Source of the DNA: Frankiales bacterium
Lineage (GTDB): Bacteria > Actinomycetota > Actinomycetes > JAFAQI01
Reading direction: 5' to 3'
Assembly: GCA_025980465.1 (NCBI GenBank)
Contig: JAICXJ010000024.1
Coordinates: 1-45,089 of the forward strand
Length of the DNA: 45,089 nucleotides
Below, one piece after another: positions 8,599 through 17,013 of this stretch; the first letter of the stretch is position 1, and each line of letters starts with the position of its first letter. A model generated the notes under the pieces. The model saw only the letters and a program-made list of their open reading frames with translations. It had not been told where the DNA came from and did not search any database. The position numbers and the translations under genes were made by a program.

Positions 8599-9381
8599 TC
8601 AGGAGAACCGGTCGCGTGCCTTGTCCCACTCTCCGGAGTTCATCAGCCCGGTCACGATGATCCGGTCGACATGACGCTGTGCGGTCCGGTCCATGTCGGC
8701 GTACATATCGATCGCCAGCTTGGTCACGCCGAGGACCTCCGGCGAGATCGTGGTGAGCCGACCGCAGAACTCGTACACCTGGTCCATGAAGGTCTCGGCC
8801 TCGAAGATGTCGTGCACGAGCCCGATCGACAGTGCCCGGTCGGCGCTCACCCTCATCCCGGCCATCGCGATGTACTTCGCCCATGCCGGCCCGACGATGC
8901 GGGTCAGCCGGCTGGTGCCGCCGCTGCCCGCCATCACGCCGAGGTTGACCTCCGGCACCCCGAACTCGGCCTGCGGCGTGCAGAATCGGAAGTCGCAGGA
9001 GGCTGCCATCTCGACGCCGGCACCGAGAGCGATGCCCTGCGCCGCGATGATGATCGGCTTCTCGACGGTTTCCATCTCGTCGTACAGCAGGTGGTGAAGG
9101 CGGTAGTTGCGTCGTAGCTTCCAGCCGGCATGGCTGGAGGCGGCGAGCTCCTCCGGCGAAACCGCGCCGACCGGATCCTTCAGGTCGATGCCGGCGGTGA
9201 AGTACTTGCCGGTCCCAGTGATCACCAGGCATCGCAGATCGTCGCGGGCCGAGAGCATCCGCACCGCTTCCCACAGCTGCTCGGTCATGTCCGCGGAGAT
9301 TGCGTTGAGCTTGTCCTCTCGCGTGAAGGTGACGGTGAGAATGCCGTCGCGTTCGGTGATCGGTGCGTGCTCTATCGGCAT
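8599..9381 (-). CDS. Enoyl-CoA hydratase/isomerase family protein
   Basis: A crotonase-fold enzyme of 260 aa that probably hydrates or isomerises an enoyl-CoA. Visible motifs are the oxyanion-hole region FTAGIDLKD, the block GAGVEMAASCDFRF with the first catalytic Glu, and FGVPEVNLGVMAGSGGTSRL with the second catalytic Glu. Both acidic residues typical of active hydratases are therefore present. The start ATG at 9381 gives the usual family length. It lies 20 bases downstream of the leftward TetR gene and is probably in the same transcript, which suggests the regulator controls a beta-oxidation function. Its stop faces the ETF gene stop. The natural substrate cannot be told. Confidence 0.92.
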   Translation of the reverse strand: MPIEHAPITERDGILTVTFTREDKLNAISADMTEQLWEAVRMLSARDDLRCLVITGTGKYFTAGIDLKDPVGAVSPEELAASSHAGWKLRRNYRLHHLLYDEMETVEKPIIIAAQGIALGAGVEMAASCDFRFCTPQAEFGVPEVNLGVMAGSGGTSRLTRIVGPAWAKYIAMAGMRVSADRALSIGLVHDIFEAETFMDQVYEFCGRLTTISPEVLGVTKLAIDMYADMDRTAQRHVDRIIVTGLMNSGEWDKARDRFS

Positions 9382-9401
9382 TGCCGGATCGTAGCGATCC
9401 G

Positions 9402-10016
9402 CTACCGAAGCACCGGTGCGGTCGGGTGCAGCATCTTCATCGCCATCGTGGCAAGGGCGTCGGCGACCGCATCCAGATCGATCTCGATGCTCCAGGTGCG
9501 CACCTGATGAGCCAACCGTTCAGTCATCGCGATCATCGCGATCGCCGCCATCGAGGGATTCAAACCCTCGACGCCACCCTCGGTGAATCGTTCGCCGAGG
9601 ATGTCGGCGAACCGGGCCGTCATCGCCACGGCGCGAAAACGCGCAACGGCGTCCTTGTCGCGAGGCCGGATCACCTCGTCAACCAGAGTTCCCCATCGCT
9701 CGGTGATCGCGATGAGCTCGGCGATCCAGGTACGCAAGGTGGCGCGCCCGGCGGCATCCGGTGTGACCGCGCCGGCGTGCTCCGCCGCCGCGATCACCTC
9801 AGTCGACATCAGGTCGACCAATGCGTCGAAGACGCCGTCCTTGCCGTCGAAATAGCGGTAGAACGTCGCGCGCGAGATCCCCGCCGCGGCGCTGATGTCA
9901 TCGACGCGGCTGGCAGCGAAACCCTTTCTCGAGAACACGGTGAGCGCGTTTTCGAGGATCTGGTCGCGTCGCTTCTGTGATGGTGGGGCTGAGATGACCT
10001 GGTCAGCGACGGACAT
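9402..10016 (-). CDS. TetR family transcriptional regulator
   Basis: A 204-aa one-component repressor. Residues about 15-65 form the DNA-binding domain: RRDQILENALTVFSRKGFAASRVDDISAAAGISRATFYRYFDGKDGVFDAL, with the helix-turn-helix at VDDISAAAGISRATFYRYF. The remainder is a helical ligand-binding domain with no recognised signature. It precedes the enoyl-CoA hydratase gene and probably regulates it together with itself. Only 34 bases separate its start from the divergent second TetR gene, so their promoters must overlap. Confidence 0.93.
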   Translation of the reverse strand: MSVADQVISAPPSQKRRDQILENALTVFSRKGFAASRVDDISAAAGISRATFYRYFDGKDGVFDALVDLMSTEVIAAAEHAGAVTPDAAGRATLRTWIAELIAITERWGTLVDEVIRPRDKDAVARFRAVAMTARFADILGERFTEGGVEGLNPSMAAIAMIAMTERLAHQVRTWSIEIDLDAVADALATMAMKMLHPTAPVLR

Positions 10017-10050
10017 CGCGCCGCCGGGAGTTCGTGGCTAACCTGTCGGC

Positions 10051-10674
10051 ATGCCGGAGGGGCCCGCCTGGATTCCGCGACCTGGTAGTCCAACAGCCGG
10101 GTCGGCGAAGGGCGTACGTGGGCGCGAGGACACGGTCCAAAGAATCGTGGAGGCCGGTCGCGTCTGTTTTCGTAACTATGGCTACTCCGGCGCCCGGGTC
10201 GATGACATCGTCGAGATGGCCGGCATCTCCCACGGGGCCTTCTACCTGTACTTCCGCAACAAAGAGGACCTGCTGCACCGGATGGCTGTCGACTGCGCGG
10301 AGCGACTCAGGTCGCTGACTGAGGCGCTGATCGCCCTGCGGCGACCGGTCGATCGCGACGAGCTGCAGGCGTGGGTGGCACAGTTCGTCGCGGCCTACCA
10401 CGATGACGGCCCGGTGATCCGAGTCTGGCTCGACAACCGCGACCCCGATCCGTTGATGCAGGCGCTCGCCAATGACTCGCTCGGGCCGCTCGTGCGGGCG
10501 CTGGCCGGCCTGGTCGACCGGGACCTCGCCGCTGCGGTCGATGACCGGCTCACCGGCTTGGGTCTGCTGTCGTTGCTGGAACGACTCAGCTCCTACCTTC
10601 GTGACGTCCCCCAAGATCTGGCGGCGGCGACAGCGACTCAGCTGATGTTCGCGACCACGGTTCGATCCGGATAG
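10051..10674 (+). CDS. TetR family transcriptional regulator
   Basis: A 207-aa regulator with a 25-residue extension before the DNA-binding domain (DTVQRIVEAGRVCFRNYGYSGARVDDIVEMAGISHGAFYLYFRNKEDLL). The helix-turn-helix is VDDIVEMAGISHGAFYLYF. The C-terminal two thirds are helical and unassigned. The start is ATG at 10051; a GGAGGGG run lies inside the first codons, not upstream, so the start is supported only by length and a leaderless transcript is plausible. It is convergent with the binding-protein gene (20 bases between stops) and divergent from the other TetR gene. Confidence 0.9.
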   Translation: MPEGPAWIPRPGSPTAGSAKGVRGREDTVQRIVEAGRVCFRNYGYSGARVDDIVEMAGISHGAFYLYFRNKEDLLHRMAVDCAERLRSLTEALIALRRPVDRDELQAWVAQFVAAYHDDGPVIRVWLDNRDPDPLMQALANDSLGPLVRALAGLVDRDLAAAVDDRLTGLGLLSLLERLSSYLRDVPQDLAAATATQLMFATTVRSG

Positions 10675-10693
10675 CGGCGGCGGCGCGGCGCGG

Positions 10694-12331
10694 TTATGTC
10701 GGCGCGGTGAGCGCAAAGCTGTAGGCACGCGCGTTGTAGCAGTTGCTCGACGGGGTTGCTCGAGTGATCCAACGGTTCGCCGAGTTCGACCACTGCGCCG
10801 CAGAGACGCATTGTCGCGTCGTGCCGTGGTAGTACTGCGACGTTCCGAGATTGAAGCCGACGTCGGGTACGAACAGCCCGTGCGCTGAATACGCCGTCGG
10901 GCGGTTCATGAACTTCTCCACGCAGGCGCGGGTCAGGTTCGCCCCGCAGGTCTTGGCGGCATCGGTGAACCACATCGCACCGATCCAGCCTTCAAGCGCG
11001 AACTGGTGGTTGTGCGGGAGGTCGCCCGGGAAGTACTTGCGCATCGCGGCCTGGAACTGCGCGATCTGCGGACTCGAGCTGTCCTGGAAGTTCAACGAGT
11101 AGGCGTCACTCCAGCTCTTGTCCGCGCACTTCGGCGTCGCCCTGAAGTCGCTGCCGACGCTCGCGCCCCAGCCGGCAAGTGTGGTGAGCTTGATCTTCAT
11201 CTGGGACTCGAATGCGGAGTTCTGCTCGATCGCCTCGCACAGCTTCTGGCTGCCGTTCTGGTCGAGCGCGTCAGCAACCAGGTCGACCCCCGCCGCCTTC
11301 ATCTGCGCGACAGCGGATGCGAAGTTCGGCAGGCCGAGGTTGACCTGGTAGAGCGAGACCGGCACGCCTGCGGTCTTGAAACCATCGGCGAGGGTGTTCG
11401 CGCCGTACTGCGACGAGGCCTGGTCGTAGTAGATGACGCCGACGTGCTTGATGTGCTGTGCCTGCTTGAAGTACAGCGCCTCTTCGTCGGTGCGCCAGGA
11501 CTTGCCGTTCAGTCCGAGCGTCTTGCCATTGCGCGGCTGATGATCGCCGTCGATGGAATAGAGGTGCTTGTAGAGGTAGTACGCCGTCGAGATCGGCTGG
11601 CTGCCGATGTCGGGGACGTCCTGACTGTCGGCATACGCCGCGCCGGCGTACTGGTAGATGTTGTTGGCGACGAAGGCGAACGCCTTGTTCTGGTCGATGC
11701 AGGTGTGGACCTGGCTCAGGTTGCCGCTGTCGGAGCCGTCGTCGGGATGCGAGATGAAGTTGACCTTGCGGCCGTGGATCCCGCCCGCCGCATTCAGCGC
11801 CGCGAAGTACGCGGCGGCGCCGTAGTAGCTCGGCGTGAACTGGTAAGGCCCGAACGGCCCGCCCTGGGTGACGACGTTGCAGACCGTGATCGAGGTCGCG
11901 GTCACGCCGCGATCCGACGCGGTGTTCCCCGCGGCGCCGCCGGCGCCCGTTCCGGTTCCGGTGCCCGTCGGGGCGCCGCTGCCCTTGCCCGTTCCGGTAC
12001 CCGTGCCGGTGCCGGTACCCGTGCCGGTGCCGGTACCCGTACCGGTGCCGGTTCCGGTTCCGGTGCCCGTGCCGGTTCCGGTGCCCGCACCGGCTCCCAG
12101 GCCGGTCCCGGTCCCCGTTCCAGTGCCCGCGCCTGGTGTGCTCGGCGTGCCCAGTCCCGGCGCGCCCCCGCCGCCGGCTGGTCCGCCGGTGGTCGGGCTG
12201 GTTGCGCCGGTCGACGGGTTGACGATGAACGGCGCGAATGCGGAGTCCGGAAGGCGGGTCCCGCAGCCGGCCAGGACCAGGATTGCGGTGACCGCGCCGA
12301 GCCGGCGGAAGGTGTCGCGAGAGGCCCTCAT
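10694..12331 (-). CDS. ABC transporter substrate-binding lipoprotein, branched-chain amino acid type
   Basis: A 545-aa extracellular lipoprotein. The N-terminus has charged residues, a hydrophobic core and the lipobox LVLAGC with lipidated Cys at residue 23. Residues about 60-132 are a low-complexity linker dominated by alternating Thr-Gly. From about residue 142 (GVTATSITVCNVVTQGGPFGPYQ) a type 1 periplasmic-binding-protein fold follows, with LNAAGGIHGRKVNFI and VGVIYYDQASSQYGANTLADGFKTAGV typical of LivK-like receptors. The AGGT sequence seven bases before ATG serves as ribosome site. It is divergent from the LivHM-G-F operon, which lacks its own receptor, so the two units probably form one importer. 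Cargo is unknown; in such actinobacterial systems it need not be an amino acid. Confidence 0.9.
   Translation of the reverse strand: MRASRDTFRRLGAVTAILVLAGCGTRLPDSAFAPFIVNPSTGATSPTTGGPAGGGGAPGLGTPSTPGAGTGTGTGTGLGAGAGTGTGTGTGTGTGTGTGTGTGTGTGTGTGTGTGKGSGAPTGTGTGTGAGGAAGNTASDRGVTATSITVCNVVTQGGPFGPYQFTPSYYGAAAYFAALNAAGGIHGRKVNFISHPDDGSDSGNLSQVHTCIDQNKAFAFVANNIYQYAGAAYADSQDVPDIGSQPISTAYYLYKHLYSIDGDHQPRNGKTLGLNGKSWRTDEEALYFKQAQHIKHVGVIYYDQASSQYGANTLADGFKTAGVPVSLYQVNLGLPNFASAVAQMKAAGVDLVADALDQNGSQKLCEAIEQNSAFESQMKIKLTTLAGWGASVGSDFRATPKCADKSWSDAYSLNFQDSSSPQIAQFQAAMRKYFPGDLPHNHQFALEGWIGAMWFTDAAKTCGANLTRACVEKFMNRPTAYSAHGLFVPDVGFNLGTSQYYHGTTRQCVSAAQWSNSANRWITRATPSSNCYNARAYSFALTAPT
11942..12130. repeat. 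Low-complexity hexanucleotide tract encoding a Thr-Gly linker
   Basis: Near-repeats of 6 bp (variants of CCGGTG, CCGGTA, CCGGTT, CCCGTG) extend over about 190 bp within the binding-protein gene. On the coding strand they read as alternating Gly and Thr codons, giving a (TG)n stretch of some 60 residues interrupted by LGAGAG and KGSGAP. Synonymous codon variation shows it has been held as peptide sequence and is not a fresh slippage product. Confidence 0.93.
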
Positions 12332-12543
12332 GCGACACCTGCGTCAGTCGTCACGCTGATGGGGTCCGGACCGGGAGCGCCGCTTCCTGATGGGGCGGAA
12401 TGAACCGAGGCTCGGCTGGTGGCGCTCGACTTAGACATTGGTGTCATAGCGGGCATGATCGGCTATTGTGAGCCTCGTCACACCCGCAAGTCCAGCAAAA
12501 CCGGCACCGAAATCCGATCTGAGTGGCGCTGCTGAAGGGGGCC
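12332..12543. other. Divergent intergenic region between receptor gene and importer operon
   Basis: About 210 bases carry the two divergent promoters of the importer locus. A GACATTGGTGTC inverted repeat (arms GACA/TGTC, 12434-12445) is the best operator candidate. A TATTGT hexamer near 12463 could be a rightward -10 element. No RNA gene or ORF is supported here. The importance of the inverted repeat is inference only. Confidence 0.35.
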
Positions 12544-14121
12544 ATGGGTCTCGACCGCCAGGGTCACGGTTCCACCCGTCGAACTGACCTGCTGCCGACG
12601 CTTCTCGTCGCGACCCGGCGACGCGGGAGGCTCCTGTGCTGGGTCGGCGCGCTGGGACTGGCGGTCGCCGGCACGGTCGGCGCCGGAGCGGCGAATGCCG
12701 TCAACACCGCCGCCCCCCAGACGAGCGCCTCACCGACCTACACCTACTCGACGAACGCGACCGCGATCGGGGTTCAGGTGCAGCTGGCACAGCGGCCGGA
12801 ACCCACCTCGGTGCCCGACCTGTTCGACGTCCAGACGCCGTCGAGCGATGCCCACCTCGACAGCTTCGGCACCTCGGATTCCTCCGGCCACGTCGGCAAT
12901 CTCAACGGGCTCGGCCAGCTCCCGTCGCTGATCTGCCTGGCGGCAGGTGGTGGCTGCAACAAGATCCCGATCAGTCTGCTCTCCGGCGGGCTGATCAAGT
13001 CCTTCCCGCCACCGGATCCGTTGGACGCGCACGCGACGTATCCCGCGAACCAGACCGCCGTCGCACCATTGATCGGCACCAAGGCGGCACAGGTTCAGGT
13101 GAACTCGAAGGGTCTGTCGCTCGGCGCGGGTACGGCGTCGGCGACCGCACACGCGCTGTCGACATCGACGGAGGCGGTCGACGGTCATCTCATGCTCGCC
13201 GGCGCGATCTCGATCGGATCGGCGCGCACCTCGACCTCGCAGGTCGCGACCGGAGCTGAGCTGACGACGACCGCGACCAGCGACGTGTCTAGCATCGACA
13301 TCGGTGCCGGCAAGCTCCTCCACATCGGGTCGGTGAACTCGACGGTCACGGTTCACTCCCGGCCGGGGCAGAAGCCGACCGACACGGCGAGCACCCGGGT
13401 CAGCGGCGTCAAGGTGCTCGGTCTGGCCGCCACGATCGACGCGAACGGCATCCACGTCCAGAAGGCGCCTGCCCTTCCAGCCGCGGTGAGTACCGCGGTC
13501 CAGAACGCGATCGAGGAGCTGCTGAAGGCCGCCGGGATAGCGCTGAAGATGGGGTCTGTCCAGCGCAGCGACAACCACACCGGCCACAACGTCTCGATCG
13601 CCGGGCTCGCGCTGGTCTTCAAGCACACCGTGAAGGGAACGCCACCGATCACGCTCGGCCTGCCGCCTGGGATCCCCTGCCCGATCGAACCGATCACCTC
13701 CAAGCTGCCGCTCGACCCCTGCGCCGGCCTCGCGCTGAGCGTGAACGCGAACTACACCGGCACGATCGGGCTCGGTGAGATCGGGGTGGTGAGCCTGGCG
13801 TCACCGGGCGGCTCCGGCGGTGGCGTTCCGGGCGGCGGTCTGCCCGGCGGTACGACAGGTCAGGGCGCGGGGTCCGTGCCGGGCGGCTCCACCGGCCCCG
13901 GCGCCATCCCGGGTGGCCCGTCCGGCACGCCGGGTGGCTCGACCAGCAGCGGACCGAGTCCGAGCGGTGCCCAGCCCGCGGTCGCGGGACAGTCGCGTAC
14001 GTTGGCGGACCAACTTGCCGGTGCGAGCCGACGAATGCTTTGGTTCTTCCCGCTGATCATGCTCGGGTTGCTGGCGATCGGCGGCCGCTTCCGGGTCCCG
14101 GCCAGGTTGCCTCGGAAGTAA
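12544..14121 (+). CDS. Secreted, C-terminally membrane-anchored protein of unknown function
   Basis: A 525-aa exported protein. An Arg-rich N-terminus and hydrophobic stretch (LLCWVGALGLAVAGTVGAGAANA) form a signal peptide with likely cleavage after ANA. The Ser/Thr/Ala-rich extracellular body (about residues 55-415) contains conserved-looking segments such as ATAIGVQVQLAQRPEPTSVP and CLAAGGGCNKIPIS. A Gly/Pro/Ser-rich flexible linker follows, then a C-terminal hydrophobic helix (MLWFFPLIMLGLLAIGG) and a basic tail, which is a membrane anchor without an LPXTG signal. GAAGG five bases before ATG 12544 decides the start over the in-frame GTG at 12523. It is the first gene of the importer operon, so it may act at the cell surface with the transporter. 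The family was not recognised with certainty. Confidence 0.75.
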   Translation: MGLDRQGHGSTRRTDLLPTLLVATRRRGRLLCWVGALGLAVAGTVGAGAANAVNTAAPQTSASPTYTYSTNATAIGVQVQLAQRPEPTSVPDLFDVQTPSSDAHLDSFGTSDSSGHVGNLNGLGQLPSLICLAAGGGCNKIPISLLSGGLIKSFPPPDPLDAHATYPANQTAVAPLIGTKAAQVQVNSKGLSLGAGTASATAHALSTSTEAVDGHLMLAGAISIGSARTSTSQVATGAELTTTATSDVSSIDIGAGKLLHIGSVNSTVTVHSRPGQKPTDTASTRVSGVKVLGLAATIDANGIHVQKAPALPAAVSTAVQNAIEELLKAAGIALKMGSVQRSDNHTGHNVSIAGLALVFKHTVKGTPPITLGLPPGIPCPIEPITSKLPLDPCAGLALSVNANYTGTIGLGEIGVVSLASPGGSGGGVPGGGLPGGTTGQGAGSVPGGSTGPGAIPGGPSGTPGGSTSSGPSPSGAQPAVAGQSRTLADQLAGASRRMLWFFPLIMLGLLAIGGRFRVPARLPRK

Positions 14122-14164
14122 CGAACAGAAGGGACATTGACGACGATGCGTACCGGGTACCGCC

Positions 14165-14776
14165 ATGGCTAGGGTCGCCAACGGCAGCGGGGCCACCGAC
14201 CTCGCTGTCGCCGAACCTGTGACGGCGGCAGCGGCGCCTGACAACGGCAACGGTCAGCATCCGAACTCCGAGCCGGTGGAGGTCACTCCGGCTGTCGGTT
14301 GGGCCTGGGTGATGGAGGGGGCCCGGCCCTACCTCGGCTACATCTTCATCGCCGCCGGTCTGCTGGCGGTCTTTCTCGGGTGGTACGGCGCCTCCGGCGA
14401 GGCGCTGGTTGCCAAGCAAATTCCGTACCTCGCGAGCGACGGTGTCCTCGCCGTCGTCCTGATCGCGATCGGGAATCGGATCTTCCTGATCAACGACCTG
14501 CGCCGGGACTCCGGGCGGCTCGACCGCCTGGAGCAGATGATCGCCGAGCTGCACGCGGTGCTCCTGGCACGCACCGATGTGATTCCGGAGCCGTCCGCTG
14601 GGCGGGTGGCGGCCGGATCGAAGCAGTTCCGCGCCGTACCGAAGGGCACCAGCTACCACCTTCCGGACTGCGCCATGGTCGCCTCGAAGGAAGCGATCAG
14701 TCTCAGTCGTGGCGAGGTCGTGAGCCGGCGGCTGCGGCCGTGCCGGATGTGCAGCCCCGAGACCGTCAAGGGATGA
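14165..14776 (+). CDS. Small membrane protein with Cys/His-rich C-terminal motif
   Basis: A 203-aa protein of unknown function. After a hydrophilic N-terminus of about 45 residues come two membrane helices (GYIFIAAGLLAVFLGWYGA and LASDGVLAVVLIAIGNRIFLI). A short coiled-coil-like stretch follows (RRDSGRLDRLEQMIAELHAVLLAR), then a C-terminal domain with the pattern Y-H-L-P-D-C ... R-P-C-R-M-C. That H-x3-C ... C-x2-C spacing resembles small zinc-binding modules appended to other proteins, but metal binding is inferred. Its stop overlaps the permease start as ATGA, so it is translationally coupled to the importer. No strong ribosome site is seen at the ATG. It might be an accessory factor of this transporter. 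Confidence 0.7.
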   Translation: MARVANGSGATDLAVAEPVTAAAAPDNGNGQHPNSEPVEVTPAVGWAWVMEGARPYLGYIFIAAGLLAVFLGWYGASGEALVAKQIPYLASDGVLAVVLIAIGNRIFLINDLRRDSGRLDRLEQMIAELHAVLLARTDVIPEPSAGRVAAGSKQFRAVPKGTSYHLPDCAMVASKEAISLSRGEVVSRRLRPCRMCSPETVKG

Positions 14777-17013
14777 CCTCCCCCTCGCAGCCGGGGGGGC
14801 TCGATCCGCGTTTCGGAGCGGCCCGTCGAGGCCGCGCCGCATCGATGGTCGACACCGTTCCGGCGCCGTTGCGCAACTGGGGTGTGCTCGCCGCGGCGCT
14901 GTTCGTGCTGTGGGTGCTTGCGGCGGCGCCGGGAGACTGGAGCAACATCGGCTCGCAGTTCGTTGCGGGGCTGCAGATCGGCGCGATCGCGGCACTCGGC
15001 GGCACCGGCCTCGTCGTCGCCTATCGCGCGACCGGAGTGTTCAACTTCGCCTTCGCCGGGATCGCCACGATCGCGGCGTTCATCATGTACGAGCTCACCA
15101 CCAAGAACTCGCTTCCCGAGTGGCTCGGACTGGTGATCGTCGTGGGCGGCGTGGCGCCGGTGATCGGCGGACTGATGGACGTCGTCGTGTTCCGCTCTCT
15201 CGAGCGGCGGTCAGCGGGTACGGCGGAGAAGCTCGTCGCGAATCTCGGCGTTCTGATTCTCCTGCTCGGTATCGGTGGCGTGATCTACCAGGAGACCGCC
15301 TACCAGCCGAACTTCGTGTTCTCCAGCAAGCAGGCATTCAGCATCGGAAGCGGCTCGAGCGCCGTGTCTGTGTCCTGGGGTGTCGTCGGCAACGTTGCCA
15401 TGATCGTGGGCGCGGCCGGCCTGCTGATCCTCGTGTTCCGTTTCACGCCGTTGGGCCGACAGGTGAGGGCGGTCGTCGACCGGCGGGGACTGGCGGAGCT
15501 CAATGTCGTCAACGCCAACCGCATCTCGATGCTCTCCTGGGCGATCGGCGCGATGTTCGCGGCGCTCGCCGGCGTGCTCGACGCTCCGGTCGTCGGGCTG
15601 CAGAACGGCGCGCTGGCGTTGCAGGTGTTGCAGATCATCGGGGTTGCCGTCATCGCGAAGCTGCGGAACATCGGCGCCGCGGTCGCCGCCGGCTTCGGCC
15701 TGGGAGTCGTGGGCAGCCTCTCGGCGCTGATCGAGACTCCGCACTACCCGCACTGGTTGCACTGGGTGCACTTGCCGAGCCTCAACCAGGACATCGTCGT
15801 ACAGCTCCCGGTGCTCAGCACGTTGGCCTTCTTGCTGATCTACCGCACTCTCGACGAGTCCGACGGCGGCGGGACCGGCGGGATCGTGACGGCGTCATTC
15901 AGCCGGGCCCGGCGGCGGACCGCGGCCGCCACCGTGCAGGGCGCGTTGGGTGTGCTTGCGGTCGTGATCATCGTGCCGGCGGTCATTACCGGCAAGAATC
16001 TGGTCACTGCGCAGTCGGTGGTCGCCTATGCCGTCTGCTTCCTGTCGATTGTGGCGATCACTGGTTACAGCGGCCACATCTCGTTGGCGACCGCAGCCTT
16101 CGCCGGACTCGGTGGCTACGTGACGGTGCGCCTCAGCAATGGGCTGTGGCCGTTGCCAACCACCGCGACGTTGCCGCATGTGCCGCAGATCGTCGCGATG
16201 ATCATCGGTGGAATCGTCGTGATCCCGCTCGGGGTGCTCATCGGCTACCCGGCGCTGCGACGACGCGGCTTGATCCTCGGCTTGATCACCTTGGCGTTCG
16301 CACAGATCATCGAGCAGTTCGTGTTCCAGAAGCCGAGTTGGAGCAGCGCCGGTCGCACCATCACCCGCCCCGGCTTGTTCGGGTTCTCGCTGTCCGGAGA
16401 CCGGACCTTCCTCTACTACGAACTCGTCGTGCTTGGGCTGATCCTGTTGCTCGTCCGCAACCTGCGAAGTGGTGCGCTCGGGCGGATCCTCGGCGCAATG
16501 CGCGACAGCGAGAAGGGGGCGGTCAGCGTCGGCATCTCGCTGCGGCGCTACAAGCTGCTGATCTTCGGCGCCAGCTCATTCATCGCCGCGATCGGCGGCA
16601 GCCTGCTGGTCCAGCAGCAGGGGACGCTCAACCTCAACCAGGATGGCCCGTTCTCACCGTTGGCCGGGCTGTACTGGTTCGGCGCTGTCGTGGTGTTCGG
16701 ACTGTCGTATCGAAGCGGCGCGATCCTGGCCGCTGTCCTCTATGTGTCGGTCGATGTCGCCACCGGGCGAACCAACTCGAGCCTGATCGTGATCGGTGCG
16801 GTCGCGCTGTTCATCGGCTATCTGCCGGGTGGTGTCATCGGCAGCGGATTGCGGGTGTTCAGCGGCGACGGCATCGACGACGTGTCCCCGGCGCAGCGTT
16901 CGCTTGCCCGCTTCGCGGCCGAACGGCGACGACGTGAGACTGCCCCGCCCCCAGGCACCGGGCTGAAGCCCTCGGCGTTTGCCGAGAAGCTGCTGGTCGG
17001 GGGTGGGGAATGA
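14773..17013 (+). CDS. Branched-chain amino acid-type ABC permease, LivH-LivM fusion
   Basis: A 746-aa integral membrane protein in which both permease halves are one chain. Residues about 45-345 are LivH-like (GLQIGAIAALGGTGLVVAYRATGVFNFAFAGIATIAAF), with the ATPase-contact region VNANRISMLSWAIGAMFAALAG. Residues about 375-700 are LivM-like (VAYAVCFLSIVAITGYSGHISLATAAFAGLGGYV), with the second contact region ISLRRYKLLIFGASSFIAAIGGSLL. A charged tail rich in Arg and Pro ends the protein. The start at 14773 overlaps the previous stop (ATGA), and its own stop overlaps the LivG start in the same way. Fused LivHM proteins exist in actinobacteria, though separate subunits are the textbook case. 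Substrate is unknown. Confidence 0.92.
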   Translation: MTSPSQPGGLDPRFGAARRGRAASMVDTVPAPLRNWGVLAAALFVLWVLAAAPGDWSNIGSQFVAGLQIGAIAALGGTGLVVAYRATGVFNFAFAGIATIAAFIMYELTTKNSLPEWLGLVIVVGGVAPVIGGLMDVVVFRSLERRSAGTAEKLVANLGVLILLLGIGGVIYQETAYQPNFVFSSKQAFSIGSGSSAVSVSWGVVGNVAMIVGAAGLLILVFRFTPLGRQVRAVVDRRGLAELNVVNANRISMLSWAIGAMFAALAGVLDAPVVGLQNGALALQVLQIIGVAVIAKLRNIGAAVAAGFGLGVVGSLSALIETPHYPHWLHWVHLPSLNQDIVVQLPVLSTLAFLLIYRTLDESDGGGTGGIVTASFSRARRRTAAATVQGALGVLAVVIIVPAVITGKNLVTAQSVVAYAVCFLSIVAITGYSGHISLATAAFAGLGGYVTVRLSNGLWPLPTTATLPHVPQIVAMIIGGIVVIPLGVLIGYPALRRRGLILGLITLAFAQIIEQFVFQKPSWSSAGRTITRPGLFGFSLSGDRTFLYYELVVLGLILLLVRNLRSGALGRILGAMRDSEKGAVSVGISLRRYKLLIFGASSFIAAIGGSLLVQQQGTLNLNQDGPFSPLAGLYWFGAVVVFGLSYRSGAILAAVLYVSVDVATGRTNSSLIVIGAVALFIGYLPGGVIGSGLRVFSGDGIDDVSPAQRSLARFAAERRRRETAPPPGTGLKPSAFAEKLLVGGGE

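Noticed and set aside
12334-12347. Operator-like GACAC-N3-CGTCAG before the receptor gene
   Set aside because: It resembles half of the 18-mer but lies on the ribosome site three bases from the start, and its arms are not symmetric, so it was not counted as a regulon member.
11006-12403. 465-codon frame opposite the binding-protein gene
   Set aside because: It is a GC-rich shadow of the real gene, with no family features.
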